Shown: positions 44,826 to 54,698 of the stretch, in pieces
Numbering within the stretch: the first letter of the stretch is position 1
How the letters are laid out: every line of letters starts with the position of its first letter
Origin: Candidatus Hamiltonella defensa 5AT (Acyrthosiphon pisum)
GTDB lineage: Bacteria > Pseudomonadota > Gammaproteobacteria > Enterobacterales > Enterobacteriaceae
DNA: 64,000 nt
Assembly: GCF_000021705.1 (NCBI RefSeq)
Contig: NC_012751.1
Span: 434,001-498,000, forward strand
Direction of reading: 5' to 3'
Made by a program: the position numbers and the translations under genes
Notes under the pieces: generated by a model
Database searches by the model: none
What the model was told of the DNA's origin: nothing
What the model saw: the letters and a program-made list of their open reading frames with translations, nothing else

Positions 44826-47800
44826 GTGCATCCTTTGAGAAACTGCTTTTTTTCAATAGACCTCTTCAAAAAACCTATAGAGCGCGGTGAATTGAAAACG
44901 TTCTCGGTGCAGGTACCGGAGCACATTAGAATAGATGAGGAGGAGAAACATCATGTAACGGAAAAATTACAATTCGTATCAGGCTATATAAAAAGTATTA
45001 TATTACCGTTTATTTTGTTACTGATAGGCTTACTATATTCCCTAACAGCACTCCCCGATCCACCTCGATTAAATAAAATTCAGATCGAAAGCTTTTTAAA
45101 AAAAGTCAAATCAAATCAGAAATTACCTCATCAAAAAGAAATCATTCAAACGCTTGAGGCCAGTATAGACTGGCTAGATGCTACTGAGATATCTGCAAAA
45201 GAAGCAAAGAAATATCAGATAGTGATTAATAATTTTGAAAGTCTCATAAAAAATTTACAGAAACAAATAGAAAAAGAAGATGAGAAACCCCTTTCAATAG
45301 AAGCCAACCTAACAATTCAAGAACTCGAACAAGAGGTGATAAAAACCAACAGTCAACTGATAGAGCTCACTCGACAGATACAACACGAACAAGAAGAATT
45401 CCAACAAATTTTTGATTTGATTCTCAAAATACCGGCGGAACAATCCGAAATACGACGTATTTTGAGCCAAATCACTCAACAGTTACAGTTAAAAAGCAAT
45501 CCCCTCACGCCGCTTGAACAAGCTCAATTGACTTTATTGAAAGCTGAAGCGTTAGCACATAGAGCAAAGCTCAATCAACTCGAACTAGCACAGCTTTCGT
45601 CCAATAATCGGCAAGAGTTATCACGTATGCGTATCGAACTGTATCAAAAACGCCATGAACACAAAGATAAATTGCTAGAAATACTGCAAAAAAATCTTAA
45701 TGATCAGCGATATAAAAATGCAGAGCAAGCCTTAAAACGTACCGAATTAATGGCAAAAGAATGTGCTGATTTGCCTGTATCGATCAGTAAAAACATGGAA
45801 ACCAATCGCATGCTCACTGACACATTAAACGAGCAGGCAAAACGTATGAATGCAATTTCTTACCAAAAACGTCAAATTGATTCTGAAATTTTAAAAGTCA
45901 AGCAAACCTTAAATGCGATCCGTGAGCAGGTACAATGGCTTTCTGTTTCACCCGCATTAGGCGAAACCTTAATCACACAAGTAGAAAAATTACCTGAGAA
46001 ACCAAAATTACAAAAATTAGATCAGGATATGGCTGACTTACGGCTTAAACGATTGAACTATGAAGAGTTATTGGAACAAGAACGAAAAAAAATGATCTCA
46101 ATACAGGAAGGTGGCCCCTCTTTAGCATCTCAGCAACGCTGTATTTTTGATGCTCAGATGCGTCATAAATCTGAATTACTTAATTTACTGATTTCAGGTT
46201 ATGACTCACAAATATTAGAATTGACCAAAATCAGATTAGCAAGTAATCAACTGGTCGACGCACTTAATGAAGTGCAAGAAGCTGTTCACCGTTATCTTTT
46301 TTGGGTACCCGACATTAATCGAGTTTCCTTTGCTTACCCTATTAAAACCGTTAAAGATTTAATGCAATTATTATCATTAAATACCGCCTCGCAAATTTCA
46401 GGCGCTTTAATGACAATGTTAAACAACCAGCAAACGCTTCTCCAGACTATTGGTGCATTACTCCTTGTCGCTTTTAGTATAGGTTCGCGTCGACACTATT
46501 ATGCTTTTCTTGAACGAACCCACAACCGTGTCGGGAAAGTCAATCAAGATCAATTTGCTTTAACGCTCCGAACAGTATTTTGGTCCATATTTATCGCATC
46601 CCCTTTACCTATATTATGGAAAATCATGGGTTATGGTTTACAAAATGCTTGGTCTTATCCCATCGCGGTCAGTATTGGTACTGCTGTGACTGAAACTGTG
46701 CCTGTGTTATGGGTTTTTATGATCAGCGCCACTTTCGCCAGCCCTTATGGACTTTTTATCTCTCATTTTCGCTGGCACCCCGACCAGGTTAAAAGAGCCA
46801 TGCGTTTTTATCGTATGCTCATTTGGCTTATCGTGCCTCTTATGATGGCTATCATTACTTTTCAAAATTATAATGACAGAGAATTTTTAAGTACTTTGGG
46901 CCGCCTTTGTTTTATTTTGTTGTGTATTGCACTTAGCCTGGTGACAACCAGCCTGAAACGGGCAGGTGTGCCTCTTTATTTAGATAAAAATGGTCATTGT
47001 GACAATGTACTGAATCACACATTATGGCGATTGTTGTTTTTTGCTCCTTTGATCGCGGCCTTTGCTTCTACATTAGGTTATCTGGCAACAGCTCAAGCTT
47101 TGCTCTCACGTTTAGAAACCTCTGTTACCATCTGGTTCTTTTTATTGATCGTTTATCACATCATTCGTCGCTGGATGTTGATTCAAAGACGGCGTATTGC
47201 TTTTGAACGTGCTAAACAGCGGCGGGCTGATATTTTAGCGCAACGGGCGCGAGGGGAAGAGGAAAATCTTTATAATAATTCCGAAAGTGCCATAGAAATA
47301 GAGGAACCCGTGATCAATCTGGATCTGATCAGTGCACAATCTCTACGTTTGGTGAGATTTATTCTCACTATGATCGCGTTAATTTCAGTCATTACGATTT
47401 GGTCCGATATCCACTCCGCTTTTGGTTTTTTAGAAAACATTCACCTTTGGAAGGTAGCTTCAACCATTAATGGTGTAGATAATATACAAAATATTACTAT
47501 GGGCTCGCTGCTGGTCTGTATTTTTTTTATTATTGTGACCGCTCAGCTGGTACGTAATCTCCCTGCTCTATTAGAACTGGTGCTGCTACAGCATTTAGAT
47601 CTGACACCGGGCACCGGTTACGCTATTTCTACCATTACTAAATATTTAATCATGCTTGCTGGGGGGATGATTGGCTTTTCTTTCTTGGGAATTGAATGGG
47701 GGAAATTGCAGTGGATGGCTGCAGCTTTAACCGTGGGATTAGGATTCGGTTTACAGGAAATATTTGCTAATTTTATTTCTGGTCTGATTATTTTATTTGA

Positions 47801-48329
47801 AAAACCCATTCGTATTGGCGATACAGTCACCATACGTAATTTTACCGGCACTGTGACAAAAATTAATACGCGAGCCACAACGATTTTTGATTGGGATAAA
47901 AAAGAAGTCATTGTGCCGAATAAAGCGTTTGTGACTGAACAATTTGTTAATTGGTCTCTGTCAGATACCATTACTCGTGTGGTATTAAATATTCCTGCCC
48001 CCGCAAACGTGAATAGCCAACTCATCAAATCCATATTATTAAATGCCTGCAAATGTTGTCCTTTATCATTAACTCATCCAGAACCGGAGGCCTATTTAAT
48101 CAATCTTGAGCAGGGCATACAGATTTTCGAATTGCGGGTTTTTGCTTCAGATATCACGGAACGGATGCCATTGCGTCACGCAATACATCAGTTAATTTTG
48201 GAGGGCTATCAACAACATGGTATTGATCTGCCCTTTCCGCCTTTTCAGGCAAAAATCGATACTTTTAAACACGATGAGCATGCTGTTTTTTTGAATAAAA
48301 ACCATATAAGAAAAACAGGGAGCTTATAA
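44826..48329 (+). CDS. mscM: Miniconductance mechanosensitive channel MscM
   Basis: The 1167-residue inner-membrane channel has a long periplasmic coiled-coil part (about 80-480), a cluster of membrane helices (about 530-960) and a C-terminal MscS domain with the pore-lining GLGFGLQEIFANFISGL and EKPIRIGDTVTI. It lies downstream of psd as in E. coli. The start is uncertain: GTG at 44826 gives some 50 extra residues before the hydrophobic signal segment (residues about 55-72), whereas E. coli MscM starts directly with the signal. GAGGAGG near 44937 is not followed by an in-frame start codon. The first ~45 codons may derive from inserted DNA. Confidence 0.9.
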   Translation: MHPLRNCFFSIDLFKKPIERGELKTFSVQVPEHIRIDEEEKHHVTEKLQFVSGYIKSIILPFILLLIGLLYSLTALPDPPRLNKIQIESFLKKVKSNQKLPHQKEIIQTLEASIDWLDATEISAKEAKKYQIVINNFESLIKNLQKQIEKEDEKPLSIEANLTIQELEQEVIKTNSQLIELTRQIQHEQEEFQQIFDLILKIPAEQSEIRRILSQITQQLQLKSNPLTPLEQAQLTLLKAEALAHRAKLNQLELAQLSSNNRQELSRMRIELYQKRHEHKDKLLEILQKNLNDQRYKNAEQALKRTELMAKECADLPVSISKNMETNRMLTDTLNEQAKRMNAISYQKRQIDSEILKVKQTLNAIREQVQWLSVSPALGETLITQVEKLPEKPKLQKLDQDMADLRLKRLNYEELLEQERKKMISIQEGGPSLASQQRCIFDAQMRHKSELLNLLISGYDSQILELTKIRLASNQLVDALNEVQEAVHRYLFWVPDINRVSFAYPIKTVKDLMQLLSLNTASQISGALMTMLNNQQTLLQTIGALLLVAFSIGSRRHYYAFLERTHNRVGKVNQDQFALTLRTVFWSIFIASPLPILWKIMGYGLQNAWSYPIAVSIGTAVTETVPVLWVFMISATFASPYGLFISHFRWHPDQVKRAMRFYRMLIWLIVPLMMAIITFQNYNDREFLSTLGRLCFILLCIALSLVTTSLKRAGVPLYLDKNGHCDNVLNHTLWRLLFFAPLIAAFASTLGYLATAQALLSRLETSVTIWFFLLIVYHIIRRWMLIQRRRIAFERAKQRRADILAQRARGEEENLYNNSESAIEIEEPVINLDLISAQSLRLVRFILTMIALISVITIWSDIHSAFGFLENIHLWKVASTINGVDNIQNITMGSLLVCIFFIIVTAQLVRNLPALLELVLLQHLDLTPGTGYAISTITKYLIMLAGGMIGFSFLGIEWGKLQWMAAALTVGLGFGLQEIFANFISGLIILFEKPIRIGDTVTIRNFTGTVTKINTRATTIFDWDKKEVIVPNKAFVTEQFVNWSLSDTITRVVLNIPAPANVNSQLIKSILLNACKCCPLSLTHPEPEAYLINLEQGIQIFELRVFASDITERMPLRHAIHQLILEGYQQHGIDLPFPPFQAKIDTFKHDEHAVFLNKNHIRKTGSL

Positions 48330-48386
48330 CGAGACACTAATGTTGTTTCAGATAATGCAGATGAAGATAAAAACGCCGTTTTATTA

Positions 48387-49364
48387 TCAAGCTCTTTCAA
48401 CAGGAAAAGCCATGACCTCGCTTAAATTTTCTGCATTCACTGACAACATAACAAGACGGTCAATCCCTAATGCAACGCCTGAGCAAGGCGGTAATCCGTG
48501 CTTGAGAGCAGCGATAAAACGCTCATCAATTGAACGTTTAGGCAAGCCTAAAGCAGCACGCTGACGATTATCCTGCTCAAAACGCTGTTGTTGCTCGGCA
48601 CTATCTGTTAATTCATAAAAACCATTCGCTAATTCAATCCCTTTGAAATACACCTCAAAACGCTCTGCAACGCGATAATCTTCAGTACTGATGCTTGCCA
48701 GGGCGGCTTGAGAAGCAGGAAAATGATAAATAAAGACAGGTTTATCACGCCCAATATAAGGCTCGACTCCAGCCATAAAAAGCAATTGCAAAAAAGTATC
48801 ACGATCTTTTTCGTTATCAGTAATAGAGGCAAGATTCAGCCTCACAGCAGCCTCTTTAATCTGAGTTTCATCAGCAGAAAGGGGATCTATATTCAAATGC
48901 CGTAAAAATGCCTGCTGATAAGAAAGTGTCTCCGCAGAATGACAGGTTAATATTTGCTGCAGTAAATCATCCACTTCATCCATTAGACGATACATATCGT
49001 AATGAGGTCGGTACCATTCTAATAAAGTAAACTCAGGATTGTGATAACGCCCCATTTCTTCATTTCGAAAACATCGCCCCATCTGATAAATTGGGCCGCT
49101 CCCTGCAGCAAGAAGGCGTTTCATATGATATTCAGGACTGGTCGTCATATATAACGACAAGCTTTTAGCCATCGTTGGAGCTAAAAAGCGGGTTTCAAAA
49201 GTGGACAAATGTACATCCGTGACCGTCGCTTGGCTCATACAGGGCGTATCAACCTCTAACACACCCCGGTCAGTAAAAAATTGCCGAATTTTTTTGATCA
49301 TGTCGGCGCGTTTTAATAAATTGGAAATAGGAGCACTTGGCTGCCAGTTAGCCGCTTCGCTCAT
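48387..49364 (-). CDS. epmA: Elongation factor P--(R)-beta-lysine ligase
   Basis: The 325-residue class II LysRS-like enzyme attaches beta-lysine to EF-P. Start at the ATG 49364 gives MSEAANWQPSAPISNLLKRA as in E. coli. Motif 2 is FRNEEMGRYHNPEFTLLEW and motif 3 is SGVALGIDRLVML. No anticodon-binding domain is present, as expected. In E. coli it is near psd-mscM, as here. Its partner genes efp and epmB are outside the window. Confidence 0.96.
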   Translation of the reverse strand: MSEAANWQPSAPISNLLKRADMIKKIRQFFTDRGVLEVDTPCMSQATVTDVHLSTFETRFLAPTMAKSLSLYMTTSPEYHMKRLLAAGSGPIYQMGRCFRNEEMGRYHNPEFTLLEWYRPHYDMYRLMDEVDDLLQQILTCHSAETLSYQQAFLRHLNIDPLSADETQIKEAAVRLNLASITDNEKDRDTFLQLLFMAGVEPYIGRDKPVFIYHFPASQAALASISTEDYRVAERFEVYFKGIELANGFYELTDSAEQQQRFEQDNRQRAALGLPKRSIDERFIAALKHGLPPCSGVALGIDRLVMLSVNAENLSEVMAFPVERA

Positions 49365-49555
49365 AGCACTCATAATAAGACTTTACTCCAGATAATTCAG
49401 AGGGGGGGGGAATACATTCTACTCGTAGAATACCCGCCAAACAAATGGATTGAAATCGAGTATTCACCTTATTCATTCATTAAATTAATCAATTTTTTGA
49501 TATTTTATTTGATCAAAATTTATTTTGAACCGCTTTCCCTTCGAATCCACACATG

Positions 49556-50557
49556 TTACGCGTTTTTTGCTAAGGATCCCTCTTGTTGAAGCTGTTCTTT
49601 ATGTTGCGTAAAAGTTTGCATTCCCCATTGGCTTCCTCTGTGCATGACATCTTCTAATTGATGGATTTTACCTTCTCGAATTAAATGAGATACAGCAGGG
49701 GTACGCACCAATACTTCAAATAAAGGAATACGTCCTCCTCCCTCTTTAAGCACTAATTTTTGAGCAAGCACCGCGATCAAACTCGAAGCCAATTGACCTC
49801 TGACACATGACTTGTCTTCTGCAGGAAAAACGTCGATCAGTCTATCAACCGCCTGAGCCGCAGTACGCGTATGCAGCGTTGCCAATACTAAATGCCCTGT
49901 TTCAGCCGCTGTCAATGCAAGACGAATGCTCTCTAAATCACGTAATTCGCTTAATAAAATAATATCAGGATCCTGCCTTAACGTAGCACTTAAAGCAGCA
50001 TTTGCCGAACAGGTATGTAAACTTAAATCTCTTTGTTGAATCAATCCCAAGCCGTCTCTGTGAAGATATTCAATAGGATCCTCTAATATGATGATATGAC
50101 GGGCATAACGCTGATTCATAGCTGAAATCACCGCGTTCAGAGTGGTTGATTTGCCACTACCCGTTGCTCCAGTGATTAAAATTAAGCCATTTTCTTGTCG
50201 CATTAATTGTTGAACGATCGCTGGTATATTCAAAACATCAAAATCAGGGCAAGATTCTGGAATGAAACGAAAAGCCGCTGATATTCCGTATTGTTGCTTA
50301 AAAAAATGCCCTCTAAGTCGCTGTTTATTTTGGGTGAAAGCAAAATCTAGTTGTCCTTTTTCTGCTAATTGTAGATATTTTGGTTCTGTCAATAGTGTTT
50401 GAGACAACATTTTAATTTCTTTCTCATCTACTCTGGAATATCCTTCTAAAACCTGTAACTCACCATCAATACGTAGCCGCGGGTAATGAGCACTACAAAG
50501 GTGTAAATCAGAAGCCTTCTTTTTTACACCAAGTTCAATCCATTTTTCAAAATCCAT
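49556..50557 (-). CDS. yggR: PilT-family type IV pilus retraction-like ATPase (YggR)
   Basis: The 333-residue secretion-type ATPase has Walker A GATGSGKSTT, an Asp box (IILEDPIEY), Walker B (DPDIILLSELRD) and a His box (TGHLVLATLHT). It is divergent from yggS, the conserved E. coli arrangement. No pilus genes are in the window, so its current role is unclear. The walker B residues and arginines appear intact. Confidence 0.9.
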   Translation of the reverse strand: MDFEKWIELGVKKKASDLHLCSAHYPRLRIDGELQVLEGYSRVDEKEIKMLSQTLLTEPKYLQLAEKGQLDFAFTQNKQRLRGHFFKQQYGISAAFRFIPESCPDFDVLNIPAIVQQLMRQENGLILITGATGSGKSTTLNAVISAMNQRYARHIIILEDPIEYLHRDGLGLIQQRDLSLHTCSANAALSATLRQDPDIILLSELRDLESIRLALTAAETGHLVLATLHTRTAAQAVDRLIDVFPAEDKSCVRGQLASSLIAVLAQKLVLKEGGGRIPLFEVLVRTPAVSHLIREGKIHQLEDVMHRGSQWGMQTFTQHKEQLQQEGSLAKNA

Positions 50558-50577
50558 AACTTAGCCCCAAAATTTCA

Positions 50578-51297
50578 ATGAATGCTATCAAGCAAAATAT
50601 ACAGAATGTCAAAGAAAGAATCTTATCGGATGCTCAAAATTGCGGGCGTTCTCCAAAAGAAATTCAATTACTTGCAGTGAGTAAAACAAGATCTGTGAAG
50701 CTGATCACAGAAGCAATTCAAGCTGGGCAATATGCTTTTGGTGAGAATTATGTGCAGGAAGGAATAGAGAAAATTCACTATTTTTCTAAAAATAGGATGG
50801 GCAATATAAAGCCGCAATGGCATTTTATCGGGCCGTTACAATCAAATAAAACGCGCTCGGTCGCAGAGTATTTTGATTGGTGTCACACAGTTGATCGTTT
50901 TAAGCTCGCCGAGCGATTAAGTGCTCAAAGACCTTCTAATCTGCCTGATTTAAACGTGTTAATTCAGGTGAATATCAGTAAGGAAAAAACCAAATCAGGG
51001 GTAATGTTGAGTGAATTGTTTGATTTGGCCAGTCTTATAAGCCCTCTTCCAAAACTGAAACTTTGCGGCTTAATGGCCATTCCCGCTCTAATAAAAGATT
51101 ATCACCAGCAATTGGTGGTATTTGAAGAGATGCACAGTGCATTTTTAGAATTAAAAAAAGAATATCCCGAATGGGATATTCTGTCTTTAGGGATGACAAA
51201 TGATATGACCGCTGCTATTCATGCGGGCAGTACTTTGGTTCGAATTGGAGAGGGTATTTTTAGTCATTTCGAAGGAAAAATGAATGAAACATCATAA
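50578..51297 (+). CDS. yggS: PLP homeostasis protein YggS
   Basis: The 239-residue single-domain alanine-racemase-fold protein has the PLP lysine Lys36 in LLAVSKTRS, plus FGENYVQEGIEK, WHFIGPLQSNK and LSLGMTNDM. It controls free pyridoxal phosphate levels and amino-acid balance. It overlaps proC by 14 bases, so the two are translationally coupled, as in many bacteria. Confidence 0.95.
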   Translation: MNAIKQNIQNVKERILSDAQNCGRSPKEIQLLAVSKTRSVKLITEAIQAGQYAFGENYVQEGIEKIHYFSKNRMGNIKPQWHFIGPLQSNKTRSVAEYFDWCHTVDRFKLAERLSAQRPSNLPDLNVLIQVNISKEKTKSGVMLSELFDLASLISPLPKLKLCGLMAIPALIKDYHQQLVVFEEMHSAFLELKKEYPEWDILSLGMTNDMTAAIHAGSTLVRIGEGIFSHFEGKMNETS

Positions 51298-52111
51298 GAT
51301 CGTTTTTATCGGCTCTGGCAATATAACGAGTGCCATCGTTTCTGGGATAGTCGAAAACGGATATCCCTCTCAAAAAATTACCGTATGCGCTCCTTCTGAA
51401 GGTCATCGTGGTGTGCTTGCCAAGAAATGGGGGGTTATCAGTAGTGCGGATAATGCGGCGGCGATTCGTCAGGGCGATGTCATCATATTTTCTGTAAAAC
51501 CTCAAAAAATCAGGGAGTTATGTCAAGATTTATGCGATGCAAAGATAGATTTTTCAAATAAATTAATTTTATCTGTAGTGACCGGTATCTCAATTTCACG
51601 TTTTTGTGAATTACTAAACACAAAATTAAATCTGATCCGGATGATGCCAAATACTCCGGTTAGAGTGCATGAAGGAATGACCGCGTTGTTTGCCGCAGAA
51701 GAAGTGAATGAGGCTGATCGCCATTTTACCACCGAGTTAATGTGCTCTGTCGGTAAGGTTTGCTGGTTAAAAAATGAAGCTGATATCAATAAAGTAATCG
51801 CGGTTTCTGCAAGTGCGCCGGCTTATTTTTTTCTATTTATGGAAGCCATAGAGAGGGAAGCTTTACTTCTCGGTTTTAGTCAGGAAAGGGCCCGTTTATT
51901 AGTACAACAGACAGCGAGAGGGGTTTGTGCACTGGTAGAGAAAAGTTCTGCTCTTTCTCTGTCTGAGCTACGTCAGCAGGTGACTTCGAAAGGAGGCACC
52001 ACCGAGGCCGCGATCGAATTTTTTAATAAAAAACAGTTATTTACTATTGTTTCCAGTGCTATGAAAGCGGCTATTGCTCAAGCTGAGTTCCTGGAAAAAA
52101 ACACTTTTTAA
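51284..52111 (+). CDS. proC: Pyrroline-5-carboxylate reductase
   Basis: The 275-residue enzyme makes proline from pyrroline-5-carboxylate. The dinucleotide fold is FIGSGNITSAIVSGI, MMPNTPVRVHEGMT follows, and the C-terminal signature is LRQQVTSKGGTTEAAIEF. The second glycine region has Asn-Ile where most have Met-Gly/Ala, a small change. proA and proB are outside the window. Confidence 0.96.
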   Translation: MKHHKIVFIGSGNITSAIVSGIVENGYPSQKITVCAPSEGHRGVLAKKWGVISSADNAAAIRQGDVIIFSVKPQKIRELCQDLCDAKIDFSNKLILSVVTGISISRFCELLNTKLNLIRMMPNTPVRVHEGMTALFAAEEVNEADRHFTTELMCSVGKVCWLKNEADINKVIAVSASAPAYFFLFMEAIEREALLLGFSQERARLLVQQTARGVCALVEKSSALSLSELRQQVTSKGGTTEAAIEFFNKKQLFTIVSSAMKAAIAQAEFLEKNTF

Positions 52112-52243
52112 AAAAATGTTGAAACTTGCACACTTTCAAAAATAGACTAATGTATAGATATTGATTATTTAAAGTAATTAAATTATCAATAATTTGTATT
52201 TAATTTTAAATCTGGTATTTTATTTATTATCTTGGAGGTTAAC

Positions 52244-52366
52244 ATGACTTTAAAATCAACTCTTTCTACAATGGAACAAAAAAGTGGTCATCAAAAGGGT
52301 AAGTCTTCAGAGAAGATAACGAAAAATGCTGCAAAAGATACAATGAAAACTACACACAATAGGTAG
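52244..52366 (+). CDS. Small lysine-rich protein of 40 residues
   Basis: An ATG at 52244 preceded by GGAGG opens 40 codons (MTLKSTLSTMEQKSGHQKGK...) ending at TAG 52364-52366. It is hydrophilic and very lysine-rich, with no membrane segment or cysteine. A strong hairpin terminator follows at 52424. The combination of an ideal ribosome site, a stand-alone position and its own terminator supports a real small gene. I do not recognise it. The rest of the 421-base gap between proC and ftnA is AT-rich leader and trailer. Confidence 0.55.
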   Translation: MTLKSTLSTMEQKSGHQKGKSSEKITKNAAKDTMKTTHNR

Positions 52367-52423
52367 TTGATAGATATAGATATATTTTCTGGTGTTTTAT
52401 TTGTCAAATTTAACTTGATTGCA

Positions 52424-52451
52424 CCTCGCCATTGTTTGGCGAGGTTTTTTG
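52424..52451 (+). terminator. Rho-independent terminator after the 40-codon ORF
   Basis: A 7-base-pair GC-rich stem (CCTCGCC and GGCGAGG around ATTGTTT) is followed by six T residues. It lies about 58 bases after the small ORF stop. Confidence 0.85.
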
Positions 52452-52532
52452 CGAATTATTAACAGCGGAAGTAAATTTGAAACACACGGCATGCACAGCA
52501 GAAAAGTGACAGTTTTTCGCCCCTTTAAAAAG

Positions 52533-53045
52533 CTAAACCTGATGTTGTTCTATTTTTTCATTAATATCCTTGAGTTCCTTATCAACCAAAAAGAGCCCCT
52601 CACCACTACTACCTACTAAATTCAGTTTATCCAAGATAGATTTAAATAATTTCTCTTCTTCATGTTGTTCTGAAACATACCATTGCAAAAACTCAAAGGT
52701 AGGAAAATCTTTTTCAGTCAATGCAAGGTCGCATAAATTATTGATTTCCATGCTAACAATTTTTTCATTGTTATAGGTTTTTTCAAAGAGGTCGATCAAT
52801 GATTCAAAGTTATTTTGAGGTTTTTTAACAGAATCAACAATAGGTTGCTGACCAATATCACATAGATAGTCAAAAATGCGCTGCATGTGTTGCATTTCTT
52901 CCTGAGAATGTCGTTTTAAAAAAATGGCGGCTCCTTCAAAACCTTTGTAACTACACCAGGCACTCATTTGTAAATAAAGACTGGCTGAATCAAATTCCAG
53001 GTTCATTTGTTGATTCAATTTTTTCACCATGCTGTCTTTGATCAT
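52533..53045 (-). CDS. ftnA: Non-heme ferritin
   Basis: The 170-residue iron-storage protein forms 24-mers. Ferroxidase ligands Glu17, Glu50 and His53 are present (QMNLEFDSASLY, SQEEMQHMQ), and YVSEQHEEEKLFKSILDKL matches E. coli FtnA. Length is typical (165). AGGAAAAA lies upstream of the ATG. Confidence 0.96.
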   Translation of the reverse strand: MIKDSMVKKLNQQMNLEFDSASLYLQMSAWCSYKGFEGAAIFLKRHSQEEMQHMQRIFDYLCDIGQQPIVDSVKKPQNNFESLIDLFEKTYNNEKIVSMEINNLCDLALTEKDFPTFEFLQWYVSEQHEEEKLFKSILDKLNLVGSSGEGLFLVDKELKDINEKIEQHQV

Positions 53046-53163
53046 TATTTTTTCCTCATCTCATTATTTCAACTGTTTCTCTCTCCCTGATATTAGTAGC
53101 ATTTACAATTAATATCATGAGAGGTATTTCAAATTTGTGCGAAAAACAACCATACAGCACCTC

Positions 53164-54663
53164 TTATGGATTAGCAGGTGTGATTGTTGACGGGATTTCT
53201 GGTGCCGTTTGTTGTTCTGAATTCAATAAACCGGCCATATTAAATAATTCAGAAAACGATTGTGATGAAAATTTTTGACCATTTAAATCTATTTGATGAT
53301 TTTCAAAATAAAATTGACTACCGATGATGTCATTTTCCAGAGTAGTGAACTTCAACAGTTTACCCAATTTTGCCAAGCTTTGCACTTGCTGATCTGCCAA
53401 TTTTTGAGATTCTTCCTGACTATTTCCCTGTAAGATGGAAATCTGTGTCATCAGCTCTTTTAGCATCACAACCGGTATATTTAAACGAGCATCTATCTTT
53501 TTAATTCCGCTTGCCAAAGAAAGATTTTGAGGATCGGTCGTTGTAGATTCAGGTATTTTCATCTGCGCCTGTAAATTAAAAGTACCTTCGCCTTGGCTGT
53601 TTTTCCAACTCAAAGGCTCAATTTTTAAAACTGCATTTCCTTTCAATGCAGCTTGCCATATATTTTTTATGATATCTTTTTGATCTGTATTTAAAAACTC
53701 ATCATTATTTTCAGCCTTCAAGCTTTTGATGGTTTTATTTTTGATCATTTCCATAAAATGTTTGATCGTTTGGCCGTCTATACTCTCTAGAGAAACAAAT
53801 AATTTTCCGGAACCAAAATCATTTCCGTCAATGTTGAGATCATCTAATGAATAATTTAATTCCGTATTTAACGCATGATCTAATTCATTCGTTTTATGAT
53901 AGAACTCAATTCCATTGAGATTTATATTGTTTTTATCATTCACATTAAAAAGAATTTCTTTAAAAGCGATTTTTTCTTCACCAAGAAAGACACCAAATTT
54001 CCCCATATGATTGACGCTGCTGAGCGTTAAACCTTTTAAATTCAGTGTTTCAGTTTGTTTTAAGTCGTTTTGAGTGATGAAAGTGAAGGCATCACTTTGC
54101 GCTGTGAAATCCGCATTATTCATATCATTTGAAAGATGGGCTGTCATCATGCCCCCAGAAAATGTTAAGCGAGTATCTTGATATTCATAATTTATAGGAG
54201 AAAAGTGGATCACAGATGTGTGATTACCAAGATAAGAAACGCGTGAATCCGCACTAAGAGGAGATTCTCCCTGGTTGGCTGTAAATATTTTTTCTAAAAT
54301 GGGCGTGTTTTCTAAAGTAGAATGTACTGAAGCCATAACAGGTAATAGATAGCCTTTTTTTATTTGCGATATTGGGAAAGGCCCATGGTCGATGGTTTCA
54401 ATAAAAATAATTTTTTCGGCGGTCTTATCTTGATTCAGTTGCAAGACATAGCGTACTTTAGTACTAAAAATACCGCGGTGATAATCTTGATAAGTGAATT
54501 TGATATCTTGTCTCGGTAAATAACTCGAAATTTTATGATTAATATTATCCGTTAATGCCGGCATTTTTTCTTCTATTATTTTCCCTGTATACCAGGAAGC
54601 GCCTGTCCAGGCAGCGCCTAATAGAGCGAACATGCTGATGGTGAGGGATGATTTTTTCATCAT
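53164..54663 (-). CDS. ydgA: DUF945 family protein YdgA
   Basis: The 499-residue protein has an N-terminal membrane segment or signal (SSLTISMFALLGAAWTGASW) and the DUF945 body. It resembles E. coli YdgA through YHRGIFSTKVRY, DHGPFPISQIKKG, LSWKNSQGEG and the Gln/Asn-rich end. E. coli YdgA is described as an inner-membrane-associated protein of unknown function. The order ydgA next to manA is conserved. The second ATG (54660) is an equally good start. Confidence 0.92.
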   Translation of the reverse strand: MMKKSSLTISMFALLGAAWTGASWYTGKIIEEKMPALTDNINHKISSYLPRQDIKFTYQDYHRGIFSTKVRYVLQLNQDKTAEKIIFIETIDHGPFPISQIKKGYLLPVMASVHSTLENTPILEKIFTANQGESPLSADSRVSYLGNHTSVIHFSPINYEYQDTRLTFSGGMMTAHLSNDMNNADFTAQSDAFTFITQNDLKQTETLNLKGLTLSSVNHMGKFGVFLGEEKIAFKEILFNVNDKNNINLNGIEFYHKTNELDHALNTELNYSLDDLNIDGNDFGSGKLFVSLESIDGQTIKHFMEMIKNKTIKSLKAENNDEFLNTDQKDIIKNIWQAALKGNAVLKIEPLSWKNSQGEGTFNLQAQMKIPESTTTDPQNLSLASGIKKIDARLNIPVVMLKELMTQISILQGNSQEESQKLADQQVQSLAKLGKLLKFTTLENDIIGSQFYFENHQIDLNGQKFSSQSFSELFNMAGLLNSEQQTAPEIPSTITPANP

Positions 54664-54698
54664 TTTATGATTCCTTTATTTTTTATAAATGAGCGGGT

